Below, piece by piece: positions 1 to 10,565 of a stretch of 64,000 nt of DNA. The translations under genes were made by a program, and so were the position numbers. The notes beneath the pieces were generated by a model. The model was not told where the DNA came from, did not search any database, and saw nothing but the letters and a program-made list of their open reading frames with translations. Each line of letters opens with the position of its first letter. Positions within the stretch are counted from its first letter, which is position 1. This DNA is from Cladorhizidae sp. MBARI D1340-BT2 (taxonomy: Eukaryota; Porifera; Demospongiae; Poecilosclerida; Cladorhizidae), in NCBI GenBank assembly GCA_028752905.1, contig JAQNBH010000079.1, positions 32,027 to 96,026 of the forward strand, in the 5' to 3' direction.

Positions 1-319
1 TCATGGGAATCCTGGAAACCAAATTCTGGAGGTCCCGGCCCCTGGGGAATTGGACTCCATTTGCTCTACAATCTAGAACAACTTTACGGAGTGGGCTTAC
101 TTCTAGTGAAGCAACCAGACACCTGTTGCAGCAATTGTCAGTCAAGCTATGGCCAAACTCATTTCGAACTATAATATGTCAGCATACCTTTACCTAACCT
201 TTACCTAACCTTTACCTAAAAAAAAAAATTAAAAAACTTGTACTCAAAAAAAAAAAAAAAAAAAAAAAATAGAAGGGAAAAAAAAGGTTTAAAACCTTTT
301 TCGTTAATTAAGCGTACGT
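1..319. other. non-coding low-complexity start of window
   Basis: No gene is supported. A few copies of an 11-bp ACCTTTACCTA-type repeat lie at about 186-222. They are followed by an A-rich tract, including a run of about 28 A at 246-270. The short open frame near the left edge has no recognisable similarity. Confidence 0.6.
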
Positions 320-372
320 GGTCAAGCGCGCGGGTGGAAAATATTTTAAATTTTCCACCCGCGCGATTGACC
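320..372. repeat. fold-back hairpin with 23-bp arms
   Basis: Arms at 320-342 and 350-372 match as inverted repeats at 22 of 23 positions, with a 7-nt AT loop. The core GCGCGGGTGGAAAAT is read inward from both sides. Weaker pairing continues outside (CCTTTTTC near 295 against GAAAAAGG near 380). It may be a small MITE or fold-back element. No target duplication could be fixed. Confidence 0.7.
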
Positions 373-1009
373 GCCTAATGAAAAAGGTCATTGAATAGCC
401 TAGGGCTTCCTCTAACCACTGGTAGCTATTTTGGCTGAGGTTGCAGGGATTCGGTTTTTGAGGTCCCTTCACTTTAGGTCAAGTAACTTATCTATAATTA
501 TACATGAAACATATTTTAGTATCAAAAGAGAGCACACGAGAGACCTATCTTTTGAGCTTACAAGTCCACCATGAAGTTTGCAGAATCTACGTAGCTCTAA
601 AGTTGTAACCATAAGTAAAAATTAAAAAATGCCATTGTCCCCCCCCCCCCCCCCCCTTCAGCTTGGATTCTTGGTCTACTTCTTCCTTAAATAATAGCAA
701 AATGCATTGCATGAAACTCAATAACTTTAGAATAGTGCAACAAAATGCTTCCAGATTTTAAAAACAGCTTGTGAAGGCATATCTGGACTTGTAGAGAAGG
801 AGAGAAAAAGGTTTTTTTCCTTCAGAAAAATGTTTTAAAGGCAGATTGCGCGAATAAAGAGACAGGTGTCGTGCCAAATCCCAAATTTGTCCTCTTTTAC
901 TTACTGCGCATGCGCAAATAAGGAATTTCTCCTGCCGTTAGTTTGACAGCGTGCGCTTGTCCTTCTAGCGTGCGTTACTCAACATGTTGATTGCTCTAGC
1001 TATATATAT
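373..1009. other. non-coding DNA with poly-C run and hAT-like segment
   Basis: No coding region is seen. An 18-nt C run sits at 639-656. At about 868-915 the sequence (GTGCCAAAT ... AAATTTGTCCTCTTTTAC ... GCGCATGCGC) is a diverged relative of the segment at 7870-7945 and 26925-26980 that belongs to a hAT element. Confidence 0.5.
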
Positions 1010-1040
1010 GTGATACGATCTGAGAAAAGGGCCCACTTCG
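1010..1040 (+). repeat. left terminal inverted repeat, TIR family A
   Basis: These 31 bases are exactly complementary to 7168-7198. They share the block AAAAGGGCCCACTTCG with the TIR at 27283. Confidence 0.88.
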
Positions 1041-1413
1041 GCCCCCAAAAAATATCTGCGTTATTGTCATAAGGTTAAAGTTCAAGGATAGCTAAGTAGA
1101 ATGGTACTGGAATTGTGCCTTGATCTAATGCCATTCCAAAGTTATACACAGTTTTGCTTCCATTCTTCACTACACTGTCAAACGAGAAAACGCGTCTAGA
1201 AATTTCCCTTGTGTTGTTATACGCGAAACTCCGCGCACGTATTGATGACGTCACGTTTTTAATCATGACGACCCGTACCAGAAGTAGTTTTTGGCAAGGG
1301 GGGCGATCTAGGCAACGCTAGGCCATGGCGCTACCCTGTTAAATAGCTGGGACAAAGGGAGAAGAACTTCTTGGCATCTTGTGAAAGGTATGGTGTAGTC
1401 TTAGTTTGTTATT

Positions 1414-1642
1414 AGCTACACCCTGGCTAGCTACAAGTTAAATGTTTAGAATTTTGTTTATTGTTTTGAGGGCTAGCATCTTCAAGTTATAGGCTTAGTT
1501 ATCTATAGTTTTATCGTCATCTCTATAGGGTCCATAGGGTCCAACTGAGTTTTTGTACCTTTACTACTTTGTTTAAACTAAATTACACCCTAGCTACACA
1601 AGTCAGATTTTTGGTTTGTTTTGAGAGCTAGTATCTTCAAGT
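1414..1642. repeat. diverged ~160-bp tandem duplication, second unit hit by Gypsy
   Basis: The block containing CTACACCCTGGCTAGCTACA, GGCTAGCATCTTCAAGTTAT and GTCCAACTGAGTTTTTG (about 1414-1578) recurs in diverged form from about 1579. The second unit is cut after TCTTCAAGT at 1642 and resumes at 5943 with AAGTTATAGGGGTCCAAGTG. The intact first unit therefore shows what the Gypsy empty site looked like. Confidence 0.75.
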
Positions 1643-1810
1643 TGTAGCGACTATTCCCACTACACACTGCACTACGTCATTGTCATACGCAATACGTCAT
1701 TATCATGGTATTTGGTGCTCCACGTGATTCTTGTCAAAATCTTTTCCAAATAAAGACCAAAATCTAACTGAGTTTTGTTTCTCTTTATTTCCAAGCTATA
1801 ACCAGCTTTA
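1643..1810 (+). repeat. 5' LTR of CsRn1-like Gypsy element
   Basis: 168 bp, starting TGTAGCGACTATTCCC and ending CTATAACCAGCTTTA; identical to 5775-5942. It contains AATAAA at about 1750, a likely polyadenylation signal. Confidence 0.92.
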
Positions 1811-1811
1811 T

Positions 1812-1824
1812 TGGTGACCCTGAC
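1812..1824 (+). promoter_or_regulatory. primer-binding site, tRNA-Trp type
   Basis: TGGTGACCCTGAC begins two bases after the LTR. From memory of animal tRNA-Trp 3' ends, it matches the complement at 12 of 13 positions. CsRn1-clade elements are reported to use this primer. Confidence 0.7.
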
Positions 1825-1832
1825 AAGGAACA

Positions 1833-2585
1833 ATGTCTGAACAAGAGCTATTGGAACGCCGTCTCGAAGAAGCCCTCAAAACCAACGCCGCCCTGGCCGC
1901 CGCCGCCATTCCTGTTACTGCCGTGGCTGTCCGCCTCCCAACGTTCACAGCCGACCAGGTCGCCCACTGGTTCTCCCTCGCTGAGGGACAGTTCCACCTT
2001 CGTCATGTCACAGACCAGCTAACCCAGTTTTACCACGTCCAGCAGGCATTGCACCCAACTGTGGTTCGCTTATTGGCTCCAGAGGACCTGACTCCTGCTG
2101 CCAACCGCCCCTATGAAATTTTCAGGGAGCGGATCCGTCAAGTTTGTCAGGATTCACCCCTGGTCCGTCTGGAGAGATTCTTGTCGCTTGCAAACCAACA
2201 GGATACTATGGATCCAGCGGTTGTCGACTCAGAAGCACGTCAATGTTTCCAAGACATCCCAGACCTAGCCTTGGCTTTGAGGAAGTTGGCCATCCTGCGC
2301 CGCTCTCCTGCGGATGCTCAAGCCACGCTCCGTAGTTCATCCAATGTGGACATCAAAGACTGTAACTCTGGCCAAGACCTTGTTTGTTTCATCCACTTCA
2401 ATCACATCAGTTACGGGAAAGGATCGTCGTCGTCGCTCACCTACTCCAGGCCGCAAAAAGTGCTATTACCACGAGCGCTGGGGCGCAAAGGCTCGCAAGT
2501 GCGAAACCCTGCACATTTGTCCTCTCTCAAAAAACATGCTTGCCAACGTGCTAGCCCCACCAGTCTCATCGTCAACCCACTCTAA
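1833..2585 (+). CDS. gag: Gag of CsRn1-like Gypsy element
   Basis: This open frame of 250 codons starts 22 bases after the LTR and should encode the structural capsid polyprotein. The region with [20 protein letters not shown] (about residues 35-55) and the following helical segment ([25 protein letters not shown]) look like the capsid portion of CsRn1-type Gags. The zinc-binding motif expected at the Gag end is not in this frame. It lies in the overlapping pol frame at 2461-2520, so the last ~80 codons here are probably not used and ribosomes must shift frame between about 2314 and 2450. The ATG was chosen as the first in frame after the leader. No stop or deletion interrupts the frame. Confidence 0.8.
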   Translation: MSEQELLERRLEEALKTNAALAAAAIPVTAVAVRLPTFTADQVAHWFSLAEGQFHLRHVTDQLTQFYHVQQALHPTVVRLLAPEDLTPAANRPYEIFRERIRQVCQDSPLVRLERFLSLANQQDTMDPAVVDSEARQCFQDIPDLALALRKLAILRRSPADAQATLRSSSNVDIKDCNSGQDLVCFIHFNHISYGKGSSSSLTYSRPQKVLLPRALGRKGSQVRNPAHLSSLKKHACQRASPTSLIVNPL

Positions 2586-5500
2586 CCGTCCAACCTCGAG
2601 TTTGTTTTTTATCAAGGATCGGCGCTCTAGAACATCGTTTCTGGTGGACACGGGAGCGTCCGTTTCAATTATTCCACGCTCTTCGGTGTCCGCCTCCCTC
2701 TGCCGAACACTGTGCCCTATGGACAACACACTCACGGCCGCCAATGGCTCAAAGATCAACACGTACGGTTACCACCCGTTGACGTTGGATTTGGGTTTCG
2801 CCCGTCTCCTTAAATGGGAGTTCATCATCGCCGATGTCGCATTTCCCATTCTTGGAGCCGATTTTCTCCGTGCCCGGCGCCTACTGGTGGACCTGCAAGG
2901 CCGTCGACTACTTCGGGCAGAGGATCTAGCCTTATCCGCCAGTCTCACGCCTGCTGATGGTGTTATTGCTGCCGGCCTCGTTCCCAGTCGCAATGCGTCT
3001 CCTTGGGAGCGCCTTCTGGGCCGTTTCCGACCACTGCAGAATCCAGAGTTTCATGCCAGTACGCCGGTCAAGCACTCCGTTCGTCACGTCATCCAAACCT
3101 CAGGTCAACCCTGCCACGCCAAAGCCCGCCGCCTTTCACCAGCTAAGATGAAAACCGCCAAAGAATACTTCGACCAACTACTTCAGCTTGGGATTGTCCG
3201 CCATAGCAAGAGCGCTTTCGCTTCTCCGCTTCACATGGCCCCGAAGAAAGATGGCACATGGCGTCCTTGTGGAGATTATCGGAAGCTCAATGAACAAACG
3301 GTTCCCGACCGTTATCCACTTCCGCACATTCAAGACGTCGTCAGGGATTTGGATGACTGCTGCATTTTCTCAAAAATCGACCTAGTTAAGGCCTATCATC
3401 AAATCCCGATGGCAGAGGAGGATATTATGAAGACAGCCATTATCACGCCGTTTGGGTTGTTTGAGTACATCCGGACACCGTTTGGCCTTCGCAACGCCGG
3501 CCAAACATTTCAGCGTTTTATGGACGAAGTTGTGCGTGGTTTAGAAGGCGTGTTTGTTTATGTGGATGACATTTTAGTGGCCAGTAAGAACAAGAAGAAC
3601 CATGAGCGTCACTTGTCTGCCCTTTTTACCCGATTGGAACTATTTGGCCTTGTTATCAGCCCAGAGAAGAGCATGTTCGGGGTTGACCAAGTAGATTTCC
3701 TTGGGTACCATTTGTCTGCCACGGGCCTGTCTCCCATGCCTACTCGCGTTGAAGCCATCCGCCAGTTTGCTACTCCAACCAACAAGAAATCCCTGCAGCG
3801 ATTCTTGGGAATGGTAAACTATTATCATCGGTTCATACCAAAGTGTGGAGGGATCATGTCTCCCTTATACAACCTGCTAAAGAAAGATACCAACTTCGAT
3901 TGGAACACATCTCACTCAACCGCTTTCGAATCCCTAAAGGAGGCTTTAAGCGCGGCAGCCATTCTCCAGCACCCGTCTCCTGGTGCCCGCCTGGCCCTTT
4001 CTGTAGACGCCTCTGATAAGGGTTTAGGCGCTGTGTTGGAACAATTTTCAAAGAATCAATGGTATCCTCTAGCCTTCTTCAGTCGAGCACTGAATCCAGC
4101 TCAGTTGAACTACAGCGCTTTCGATAGAGAGCTGCTGGCAATCAAGGAGGCCATTCGTCATTTCCGGCATTTCTTGGAGGGTGAAAATTTTACAGTCTTC
4201 ACAGATCATCGACCGCTCACCACCGCTATCCATAGCCGAAACCCTACCTGGTCCTCTCGTCAGCACCGTCATTTTGCAGAGATTTCCGAGATGACAACAG
4301 ATCTTCAGCACATCAGTGGGAAGAACAACGTCGTCGCCGATGCTCTCTCCCGGGTGTTTACCATTGCGAATCAACCGATTGATTGGTCTGTGTTTGCAGC
4401 GGACCAGGCGACCGATCCGAATGTCCCATTATTTGCAACAGCCATCACCGGCCTGAAGATCGACCACGTCGTGGTTGCTGGTCACTCTATTGTCTGTGAT
4501 GTCTCGTCCGGACTGCCACGTCCGCTAGTTCCTGCAACATGGGTTCAGACCGTTTTCGATCTTATACATGGCCTTTCCCACCCAGGAGTTAAGGCATCTG
4601 TACGCCTCGTCCTTCGCCAGTTTGTGTGGCATAATGCAAAGAAAGACATTTCTCGCCTGGCAAGGACTTGTCTGGCGTGTCAAACCTCCAAAGTTCAAAA
4701 ACACACCCGGCATCCAGTCCAGGTTTTTGAAGCACCTTCCGGCCGTTTTGGACACGTACATGTGGACATCGTGGGACCCTTGCCTGTCTCCCAAGGTTGC
4801 CGATATCTTTTCACTATGGTGGATCGTTGGACCCGATGGCCAGAAGCAGTTCCAATGACTGACATAACGGCCGAGTCATGCGTCGCCGCAATGATGAGTG
4901 GTTGGATCGCCCGTTTCGGTAGTCCTGAAGTAATCACCACTGATCGTGGTCGGCAGTTTACCTCTGGTCTCTGGCAGTCTTTCGTCCGTCTCCTAGGATC
5001 TTTTGCTCCGAAAACGACCTCCTACCATCCACAGGCCAACGGTATGGTTGAACGGTTTCATCGGTCCCTCAAGGCCTCCCTCATGGCCTCTTCGGACAAT
5101 GCACCAGGAAATTGGGTGGAAGAACTCCCTGCGGTTCTCCTCGGACTTCGGTCTACTGTTAAAGAAGGTTTAGGGACATCTGCTGCCGAGGCGGTTTACG
5201 GTGAACCCCTGCGACTTCCAGGGAGTCTCGTCTCGACACCCATGGACCCGCCATCCCCAGCTTTCGTCGATGATGTCCGCCGTCATGCTTATGGATCGTC
5301 GTTCATACCAGCCACCCGCCACGGATCCGAGGGATTTTCTCGTGGACTGGAGGCTCTCCGATCTGCCTCCCACGTCCTCGTCCGTCAGGATCAAGTCCGC
5401 CCTCCTCTAACGCGACCTTATAAGGGACCATATCGGGTTATCAGTCGCTCTCGGGATTACTTCATTTTGGATATAAATGGACGGGAGGATTCCGTTTCAA

Positions 5501-5712
5501 TATCTCGTCTCATTCCCTGTAGATCGCTTGCTGAAACCGATAGATTCTCACCCATGAACACTCGACCAGTGAACCCCAAACTGAAACCTATCCTGCAATC
5601 GCCAACATCCCCTCCGATGAATGTAAAACAAGTACGATTCAACCTTACCAAGCCTCCCATTTCGACTCGTTCTGGCCGTGTGGTCAAGACACCAGTGAAA
5701 CTCAATTTATAA
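2314..5712 (+). CDS. pol: Pol polyprotein: zinc motif, PR, RT, RNase H, integrase
   Basis: 1132 codons with no interruption. The order is: a CHCC zinc motif at 2461-2520 (C-x2-H-x9-C-x5-C); aspartic protease with [12 protein letters not shown] near 2640; reverse transcriptase with [13 protein letters not shown] near 3380 and catalytic YVDD at about 3559; RNase H with FTDHRPL near 4200; integrase with an HHCC zinc finger (HGLSHPG ... CLACQ, 4567-4680) and the D-D-E triad in [15 protein letters not shown] and NGMVERFH. There is no chromodomain. The frame is +1 relative to gag and overlaps it by about 270 bases. The first ATG at 2314 need not be the start; a Gag-Pol fusion by frameshifting is more likely. 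The product should copy and integrate the element in cytoplasmic particles and the nucleus. Confidence 0.92.
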   Translation: MLKPRSVVHPMWTSKTVTLAKTLFVSSTSITSVTGKDRRRRSPTPGRKKCYYHERWGAKARKCETLHICPLSKNMLANVLAPPVSSSTHSNRPTSSLFFIKDRRSRTSFLVDTGASVSIIPRSSVSASLCRTLCPMDNTLTAANGSKINTYGYHPLTLDLGFARLLKWEFIIADVAFPILGADFLRARRLLVDLQGRRLLRAEDLALSASLTPADGVIAAGLVPSRNASPWERLLGRFRPLQNPEFHASTPVKHSVRHVIQTSGQPCHAKARRLSPAKMKTAKEYFDQLLQLGIVRHSKSAFASPLHMAPKKDGTWRPCGDYRKLNEQTVPDRYPLPHIQDVVRDLDDCCIFSKIDLVKAYHQIPMAEEDIMKTAIITPFGLFEYIRTPFGLRNAGQTFQRFMDEVVRGLEGVFVYVDDILVASKNKKNHERHLSALFTRLELFGLVISPEKSMFGVDQVDFLGYHLSATGLSPMPTRVEAIRQFATPTNKKSLQRFLGMVNYYHRFIPKCGGIMSPLYNLLKKDTNFDWNTSHSTAFESLKEALSAAAILQHPSPGARLALSVDASDKGLGAVLEQFSKNQWYPLAFFSRALNPAQLNYSAFDRELLAIKEAIRHFRHFLEGENFTVFTDHRPLTTAIHSRNPTWSSRQHRHFAEISEMTTDLQHISGKNNVVADALSRVFTIANQPIDWSVFAADQATDPNVPLFATAITGLKIDHVVVAGHSIVCDVSSGLPRPLVPATWVQTVFDLIHGLSHPGVKASVRLVLRQFVWHNAKKDISRLARTCLACQTSKVQKHTRHPVQVFEAPSGRFGHVHVDIVGPLPVSQGCRYLFTMVDRWTRWPEAVPMTDITAESCVAAMMSGWIARFGSPEVITTDRGRQFTSGLWQSFVRLLGSFAPKTTSYHPQANGMVERFHRSLKASLMASSDNAPGNWVEELPAVLLGLRSTVKEGLGTSAAEAVYGEPLRLPGSLVSTPMDPPSPAFVDDVRRHAYGSSFIPATRHGSEGFSRGLEALRSASHVLVRQDQVRPPLTRPYKGPYRVISRSRDYFILDINGREDSVSISRLIPCRSLAETDRFSPMNTRPVNPKLKPILQSPTSPPMNVKQVRFNLTKPPISTRSGRVVKTPVKLNL

Positions 5713-5763
5713 CTTTTTATTTCTTTTATTTTCTTCATGCCTTGGTTACCCCCTAGCCATTCT

Positions 5764-5774
5764 GGGGGGAGCAA
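5764..5774 (+). promoter_or_regulatory. polypurine tract of CsRn1-like element
   Basis: The purine-rich GGGGGGAGCAA directly precedes the 3' LTR, in the position expected for the plus-strand primer. Confidence 0.65.
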
Positions 5775-5942
5775 TGTAGCGACTATTCCCACTACACACT
5801 GCACTACGTCATTGTCATACGCAATACGTCATTATCATGGTATTTGGTGCTCCACGTGATTCTTGTCAAAATCTTTTCCAAATAAAGACCAAAATCTAAC
5901 TGAGTTTTGTTTCTCTTTATTTCCAAGCTATAACCAGCTTTA
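5775..5942 (+). repeat. 3' LTR of CsRn1-like Gypsy element
   Basis: Identical to 1643-1810 and followed by the AAGT target duplication at 5943-5946. Confidence 0.92.
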
Positions 5943-5946
5943 AAGT

Positions 5947-7167
5947 TATAGGGGTCCAAGTGAGTTTTTGCACCTTCACTACTTTATTTTACCTTGGTTT
6001 TGGATTAGTAGCTAAGCTAAAAGTGTAGTTTGATTGAGTGACTAGTGTTGACAACAGTAGATAATCCTGGTTATCTTTGATAATGGTTATAGCAAGGACA
6101 TAAAAATAAAATTAGCAAGGATAAAATTAGCGTAGTGAGTAGCTAAGTGAAAGAATGCTGACATCATGGTTCTGGGCATGACCTGCTATTGTATCCTACT
6201 TTCTTGCAGGTCGTGCAAGTGCGGACCCTTTTTGTCGGTGGTGCTGATGTGGTTGAGTTCTCCACTTCCTCGTTAACCACTGGTGAGCAGCTCGACTGGA
6301 TGGCTTTAGAAAAGATGATGGTTTGGGGCATGTTATGTCTTTGTCCTTCTCGGGACAGAACTGTCGGATGCTGTCAAATAAGTACCACTGTCGTTCTGGA
6401 GACAAACCTTTGGCGGGAGTGATGATGATGTGTGGCATATCTGTGACTGTTGGTGTCCATCAATGTTTGGCAAGCACAAACCGGTGTTGTACAGTGTCTG
6501 AACGCTCCTTTGCTGTCACTGTGCCTGGATCGGATGAACTGAATATGAATTGGTGGAAACGCTTTATTCCTGAGAACTTCTTCAAATGCGAAGCAAAGAA
6601 GTCTGTCCAATTGAAGCAAGGAATGATGGTGATCAATTCACATCACTTCTGCTTCAACTCCTATTTGACATCAAACACACACACAATATCTGATTGAAAT
6701 GAGATCACCATTTTTTTGTAAGCATGATGTTTTATTTGTATACACATGCATTTAGCTCACTGTCATCTTCTATGTCACTATCATCTGCATGGTCATCAGG
6801 TGTACAGAAATACTCTTCCAATACTTCCAAGAGGGGTTGCTTCTTCATGGCTGAAGTGCTTCAGAAGGGCTTCTTGTTATCAACGCACGAAAACTGAAGG
6901 GAAATTCCCGCGTGCCCACAGAAAACTGAAGGGAAATTCCCGCGTGCCCGTAATTTCATTCCGTGCACGCGGTAGCTTCGCGTGGCTTCTTTATTTTTTT
7001 AACTTTTTCTAACTGCTCGCTTGAATGGAAGGAAGCGCTTCTTGGCCTTAAAACTTTGCACAAAGATAGAGCAATGACCCAAGATGCCTCTGAGGTAATT
7101 TATTGAGATATCATGAATCATAACCTTGGTAGCTATTTCAGGTCCTAGTGCAAATTCAGTTTTTGGG
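5947..7167. other. unassigned interior of TIR family A element
   Basis: No recognised protein is encoded. It contains an open stretch at 6323-6697 (+) without known motifs and a perfect-looking 32-bp direct duplication at 6889-6952 (GAAAACTGAAGGGAAATTCC repeated). Confidence 0.5.
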
Positions 7168-7198
7168 CGAAGTGGGCCCTTTTCTCAGATCGTATCAC
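7168..7198 (-). repeat. right terminal inverted repeat, TIR family A
   Basis: Exact inverse of 1010-1040, followed by the ATAT duplication at 7199-7202. Confidence 0.88.
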
Positions 7199-7367
7199 AT
7201 ATAGCTACCTGTGTATCAATTTTTTGACAGCTTAGCTATCTGTGTATCAACTTTTGGCTGCATTTGCAGATGGAGCGAACAGAGAAACTGTGGAGTACAT
7301 TTATGGAAGGTGGAGCATTACATCAAGCATGGCACCTATAGTAGTGAATATTCTCCTTTTACACCCA

Positions 7368-7946
7368 CCCATCAAGGGCGCAGACAGAGGCCCTCCTTCA
7401 ATCATCCAATCGTTATACTTCTCGCTTATGCAGTTATCCTGCAGGACACACATGTAATTTTGGTCTAGAAGGCCCCAGAATTGATATCTGAGAGTGTAAA
7501 ATTTCCTGGGGGAGCATACCACCAGATCCCCCTAGATATACATAAAAGAATTGCTAATATCATTAGCTACTAATTTTAGTTTAGATACCCAATGGTAAGG
7601 AGTAAGGATTAGGTTCTATAATAATTCCATCAGTAGACCTGAATTCATCTTATACTCTGACAAAGTTTATTAAAAATGTTTTTGGAAATATCTAAATTTT
7701 TACATTGTAGATTTACCCTGCAGAAATATGCTGGAATTGAAATAATTGAAATAATGCTCAATAAATCATTAAGTGCAGCAAAGGGGAAATATGACATGGG
7801 GAAGAATTTAGCAGGCGGGAAGAATTTAGCTCGAGAACGTGCCATATTATTTTATTCCCACTACGCTCGAATCCGTGTTGACGCATGCGCTGTAGGTCAA
7901 AGAGGACAAATTTGGCAACGGGAAGAATTTGGCATGACAACGGCTT
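7368..7946 (+). mobile_element. hAT element fragment, second copy of 26925-31440 hAT
   Basis: This segment is the reverse complement of two blocks of the hAT element at 25421-31547: 7368-7560 matches 31256-31435, and 7557-7946 matches 26925-27282. It lacks the 4-kb insertion that separates those blocks there. At 7553-7567 it preserves the uninterrupted empty site GCTAATATCATTAGC. Both ends of the hAT are missing. The start codon region of the hAT gene (ATGCGCTGTAGGTCAAAG, from 7885) is retained, but nothing downstream of 7946. Confidence 0.8.
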
Positions 7947-8496
7947 GATGACGTCAACAGCGTTCAGAGCACGCACGGACGTGACGTCTATCGCGAATAC
8001 AATCCTAATTAAGAAATTATAAATTATTATTGTTATTCTCGATGAACTCTTAGTTGAAATAATAGCATTACAATAACCTTCACAGATATCCACTTGAAAT
8101 TGTCTTGAAGTTTCGACTAGATGCTCTAGCGGAATAATGAGATACTAAAACTGGAGCTAGCTAACCACATGCTACTGGCACACTCATCCAGCACGTGAAG
8201 CCGGCAGCACATGAACCGGATATTATAAAAATAAAGATAAAATATTTATAATAATAATAATAATAAAATAATTTTTTTAGTAGTGAGCTTCTCTAATAAA
8301 TAAATAAATAATAATACATTTCCTGCTGCAAAGAATTGCAGTTGCAATCCAACGAGGAAAGAGGAAACACTGCTGCAGTGCTTGGATCCAGCTCAGTACC
8401 TGACGATCATTATTTCTTAAATTAAATGTATGCAATATGCATGTATTCTTTATCTATATGCATAATTAATTAATATGCATAATTAATTAATTTTAT
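7947..8496. other. non-coding, AT-rich
   Basis: No gene is seen. The motif ACATTACAATAACCTTC-like at about 8067 recurs near 49660 and marks a dispersed hairpin repeat. Short AAT and AATA runs occur at 8245-8315. Confidence 0.5.
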
Positions 8497-8499
8497 ATA

Positions 8500-8594
<95 letters not shown>

Positions 8595-8621
8595 TTATTA
8601 TCATTATCATTGTTGTTGTTG

Positions 8622-8655
<34 letters not shown>
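8497..8655. repeat. compound trinucleotide microsatellite (ATT/AGT/GTT)n
   Basis: About 160 bp of perfect or near-perfect trinucleotide repeats change phase from TTA to TAG to TTG and back to TTA. Open frames on either strand here are repeat artefacts. Confidence 0.95.
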
Positions 8656-8668
8656 AATTTCTAGTGAA

Positions 8669-8834
8669 TAGCAATTATTTCTTGACATAAACAAATATGA
8701 TATTGTTTTTAATCATAAGCAAAAATAAGCAAAATAAGCAAAATATAAGTTAATTAGCAATTATTTCTTGACATAAACAAATATGATATTGTTTTTAATC
8801 ATAAGCAAAAATAAGCAAAATAAGCAAAATATAA
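8669..8834. repeat. 86-bp tandem duplication
   Basis: TAGCAATTATTTCTTGACAT begins at 8669 and again at 8755; the two ~80-86-bp units are nearly identical. Confidence 0.9.
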
Positions 8835-9434
8835 TAAATAAATAAATAAAATAATTATATTAAATAAATATAAATAATTGGTTAAATTGTCACATGAACT
8901 TTTGAACTTTTTAACTTGAGGGAAAGGGGGTTCTATAATATATATATATATAACTCAGTTTAATTTTTTTAAATTGGGATAACAAAAAACAAGATCAATA
9001 AATAAATGGTAAGATAAAATTGTGGTGGTCATGGCTTCAAGTCCAGGCTCTTGAGAGTGGCTCCCCAGCAGCCAGGCAAGTCCATTCCACAGTCGAACCA
9101 CTCACATTTGTGCTATAAAGGCTGAAACCATGATTATTCTTGTTTTATCTCCCCCACCCCCCGTTTATTTTTTATATTTTTTAAATAAATAAATTAATTT
9201 TATTATAATTATATTGTTATTGTTATAATTATAATTAAGTATTTATTAATTATTTATTTTCTTTCTTTCTTTCTTAGCTTGTTATTTTACTTATTTTACT
9301 TATATATACATATATTTTTTGATATATTAGTAAAATTATTATATAGAATATAGTAGAATAGAAATTACATATAATAGTATGCCTAAAAACTGTTGTATGA
9401 CGAGAACAACATGCCATACCTCAAGTTAAAAAGT
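8835..9434. other. AT-rich non-coding DNA
   Basis: Mostly A/T-rich simple sequence (TA, AATA, TTTA runs). No gene or RNA is recognised. Confidence 0.55.
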
Positions 9435-10478
9435 TTAAAAGTTCATGCGATGACTAGGGAAATGGCTCATCCCCAACCCTGATGGCAAAGATCCCATTAC
9501 TGAGGCTGCATTCCCACGCTGCACAGCCACAGAAATCCGCTGAAGAAGATGTTGATGGGAGTCCTCTTCATAAGTCACTGACCTCAGGCGGCGTCCCAAC
9601 TCCCTGAAGAATGCCTTTGCTTGAGGCCCAAAGGATCCACATGTCTCTACCGCCACAGGTACAAACTTGTATGCCGAGTCCAGGTGGGCGTACTTTTCAC
9701 CCTTCAAAATCTCCGCCTGTGCTGCCACTGCACCAGCCTCAGTGACTGCAGCCAAAAGGTTGGATGGGGCAAAGGTGTCACTGCAGGTTGCATCCCATAC
9801 CAATAGTCTACCACTTGACCATGGAATGATGGACATGCCATCAGGTCTCTTTCCATCGGACCGAAGCAGACCTGAGGGCTCCAGCCGGGAAGGGACATTT
9901 GCAGCAGTTAATGACCGGTGGATGATGTCATTTAAAGCACCATGGCGAGAAAGCCTTCCCTGACTGTGCCTACAGCTCAACCCATGTGTACCAAACTGGT
10001 TGACATCCGATCCACAGTAACTACAAGAGTGTGGCTGGCACAGGGGTGCTCCAAGACGTAGCCCAACTGCTATTCGAACTACCTCATCGCTCATTCGGAG
10101 ACCCAGTGAGGAGATTGGCAGGGCATTAAGCCAGGCACCTGACTCACATGCAGACACGGCGAGGAGACGAGCTCTGGTTTGGGGGTCACTAGCATTCCGC
10201 AAAAGTGACTCTGCCCTTTCCAAAATACGAGGCATGTCCCACGATTTCTGCTGATGGGAAGCAGGCGGGGCTGGGGGAGGCAAGACAAGGTCATCACCCC
10301 AGAGTGAAAGGGCAACCTCAATCTCAGGGTACTGGACAGTACTAAACCGAGGGGGGAGGATATGGTGAATAAGATTGGACGATCCATCAGCAGAAGCCAA
10401 AAAGGCAGAGGGAGCAAGATGAACCGCACTCCTAATTCCAATTCCCCCATGGTTCACAGGAAGGGTGGCCTGTAGCAA
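9435..10478 (-). pseudogene. non-LTR retrotransposon, C-terminal fragment (copy 1)
   Basis: An open stretch of 347 codons lacks the RT core and starts after it. Seen directly: a zinc-finger-like CSYCGSDVNQFGTHGLSC (C-x2-C-x9-H-x3-C) near residue 155, then SDGKRPDG and LVWDATCSDT spaced about 12-14 residues apart, and a basic C-terminal part (HQHLLQRISVAVQRGNAA). In LINEs with a restriction-like endonuclease, a CCHC finger followed by a PD-x12-14-D/E site lies after the RT, and this arrangement fits that pattern; assignment to that group is inference. Four other pieces of the same family lie nearby. It is embedded in AT-rich sequence without visible target duplication and is 5' truncated. Confidence 0.75.
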
Positions 10479-10565
10479 TAATATTTTTAGATATACATAT
10501 TATTTTATTTGTTTATGTTTATTTTTAAATTAACAAATAATTATACCAAGTTCATTAACACCTAA

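Larger units (their letters stand above)
1643..5942 (+). mobile_element. CsRn1-like Ty3/Gypsy LTR retrotransposon, structurally intact
   Basis: The element is 4.3 kb. Its two 168-bp LTRs are identical by eye, and it has a 4-bp AAGT duplication (1639-1642 and 5943-5946), a primer-binding site, gag, pol and a polypurine tract. A Cys-His-Cys-Cys Gag motif, a tRNA-Trp-type primer site and the C-terminal pol motif ending SISRLIPC are features I associate with the CsRn1 clade of Ty3/Gypsy elements. Identical LTRs and undisrupted frames indicate a recent insertion. It lies inside the TIR element at 1010-7198. Confidence 0.9.
1010..7198. mobile_element. TIR DNA transposon (TIR family A), split by a Gypsy element
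   Basis: Perfect 31-bp terminal inverted repeats lie at 1010-1040 and 7168-7198, starting GTGATACGATCTGAGAAAAG and continuing GGCCCACTTCG. Both ends are flanked by ATAT (1006-1009 and 7199-7202), giving a 4-bp ATAT duplication, or TA if the TIR starts one base earlier. About 4.3 kb of the interior is a later Gypsy insertion, so the original element is about 1.9 kb. The rest (1041-1638 and 5947-7167) has no recognised transposase; an open stretch of 124 codons at 6323-6697 (+) is unassigned. The TIRs resemble those of the element at 27283-31255, so the two probably share a transposase source. Confidence 0.82.

Noticed and set aside
186..222. Possible telomeric repeat
   Set aside because: Only a few copies of ACCTTTACCTA, not TTAGGG or a known variant, and internal.
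6189..6697. Overlapping open frames as a transposase candidate for the TIR element
   Set aside because: Short, overlapping in several phases, with no zinc finger, DDE or other recognisable motif.
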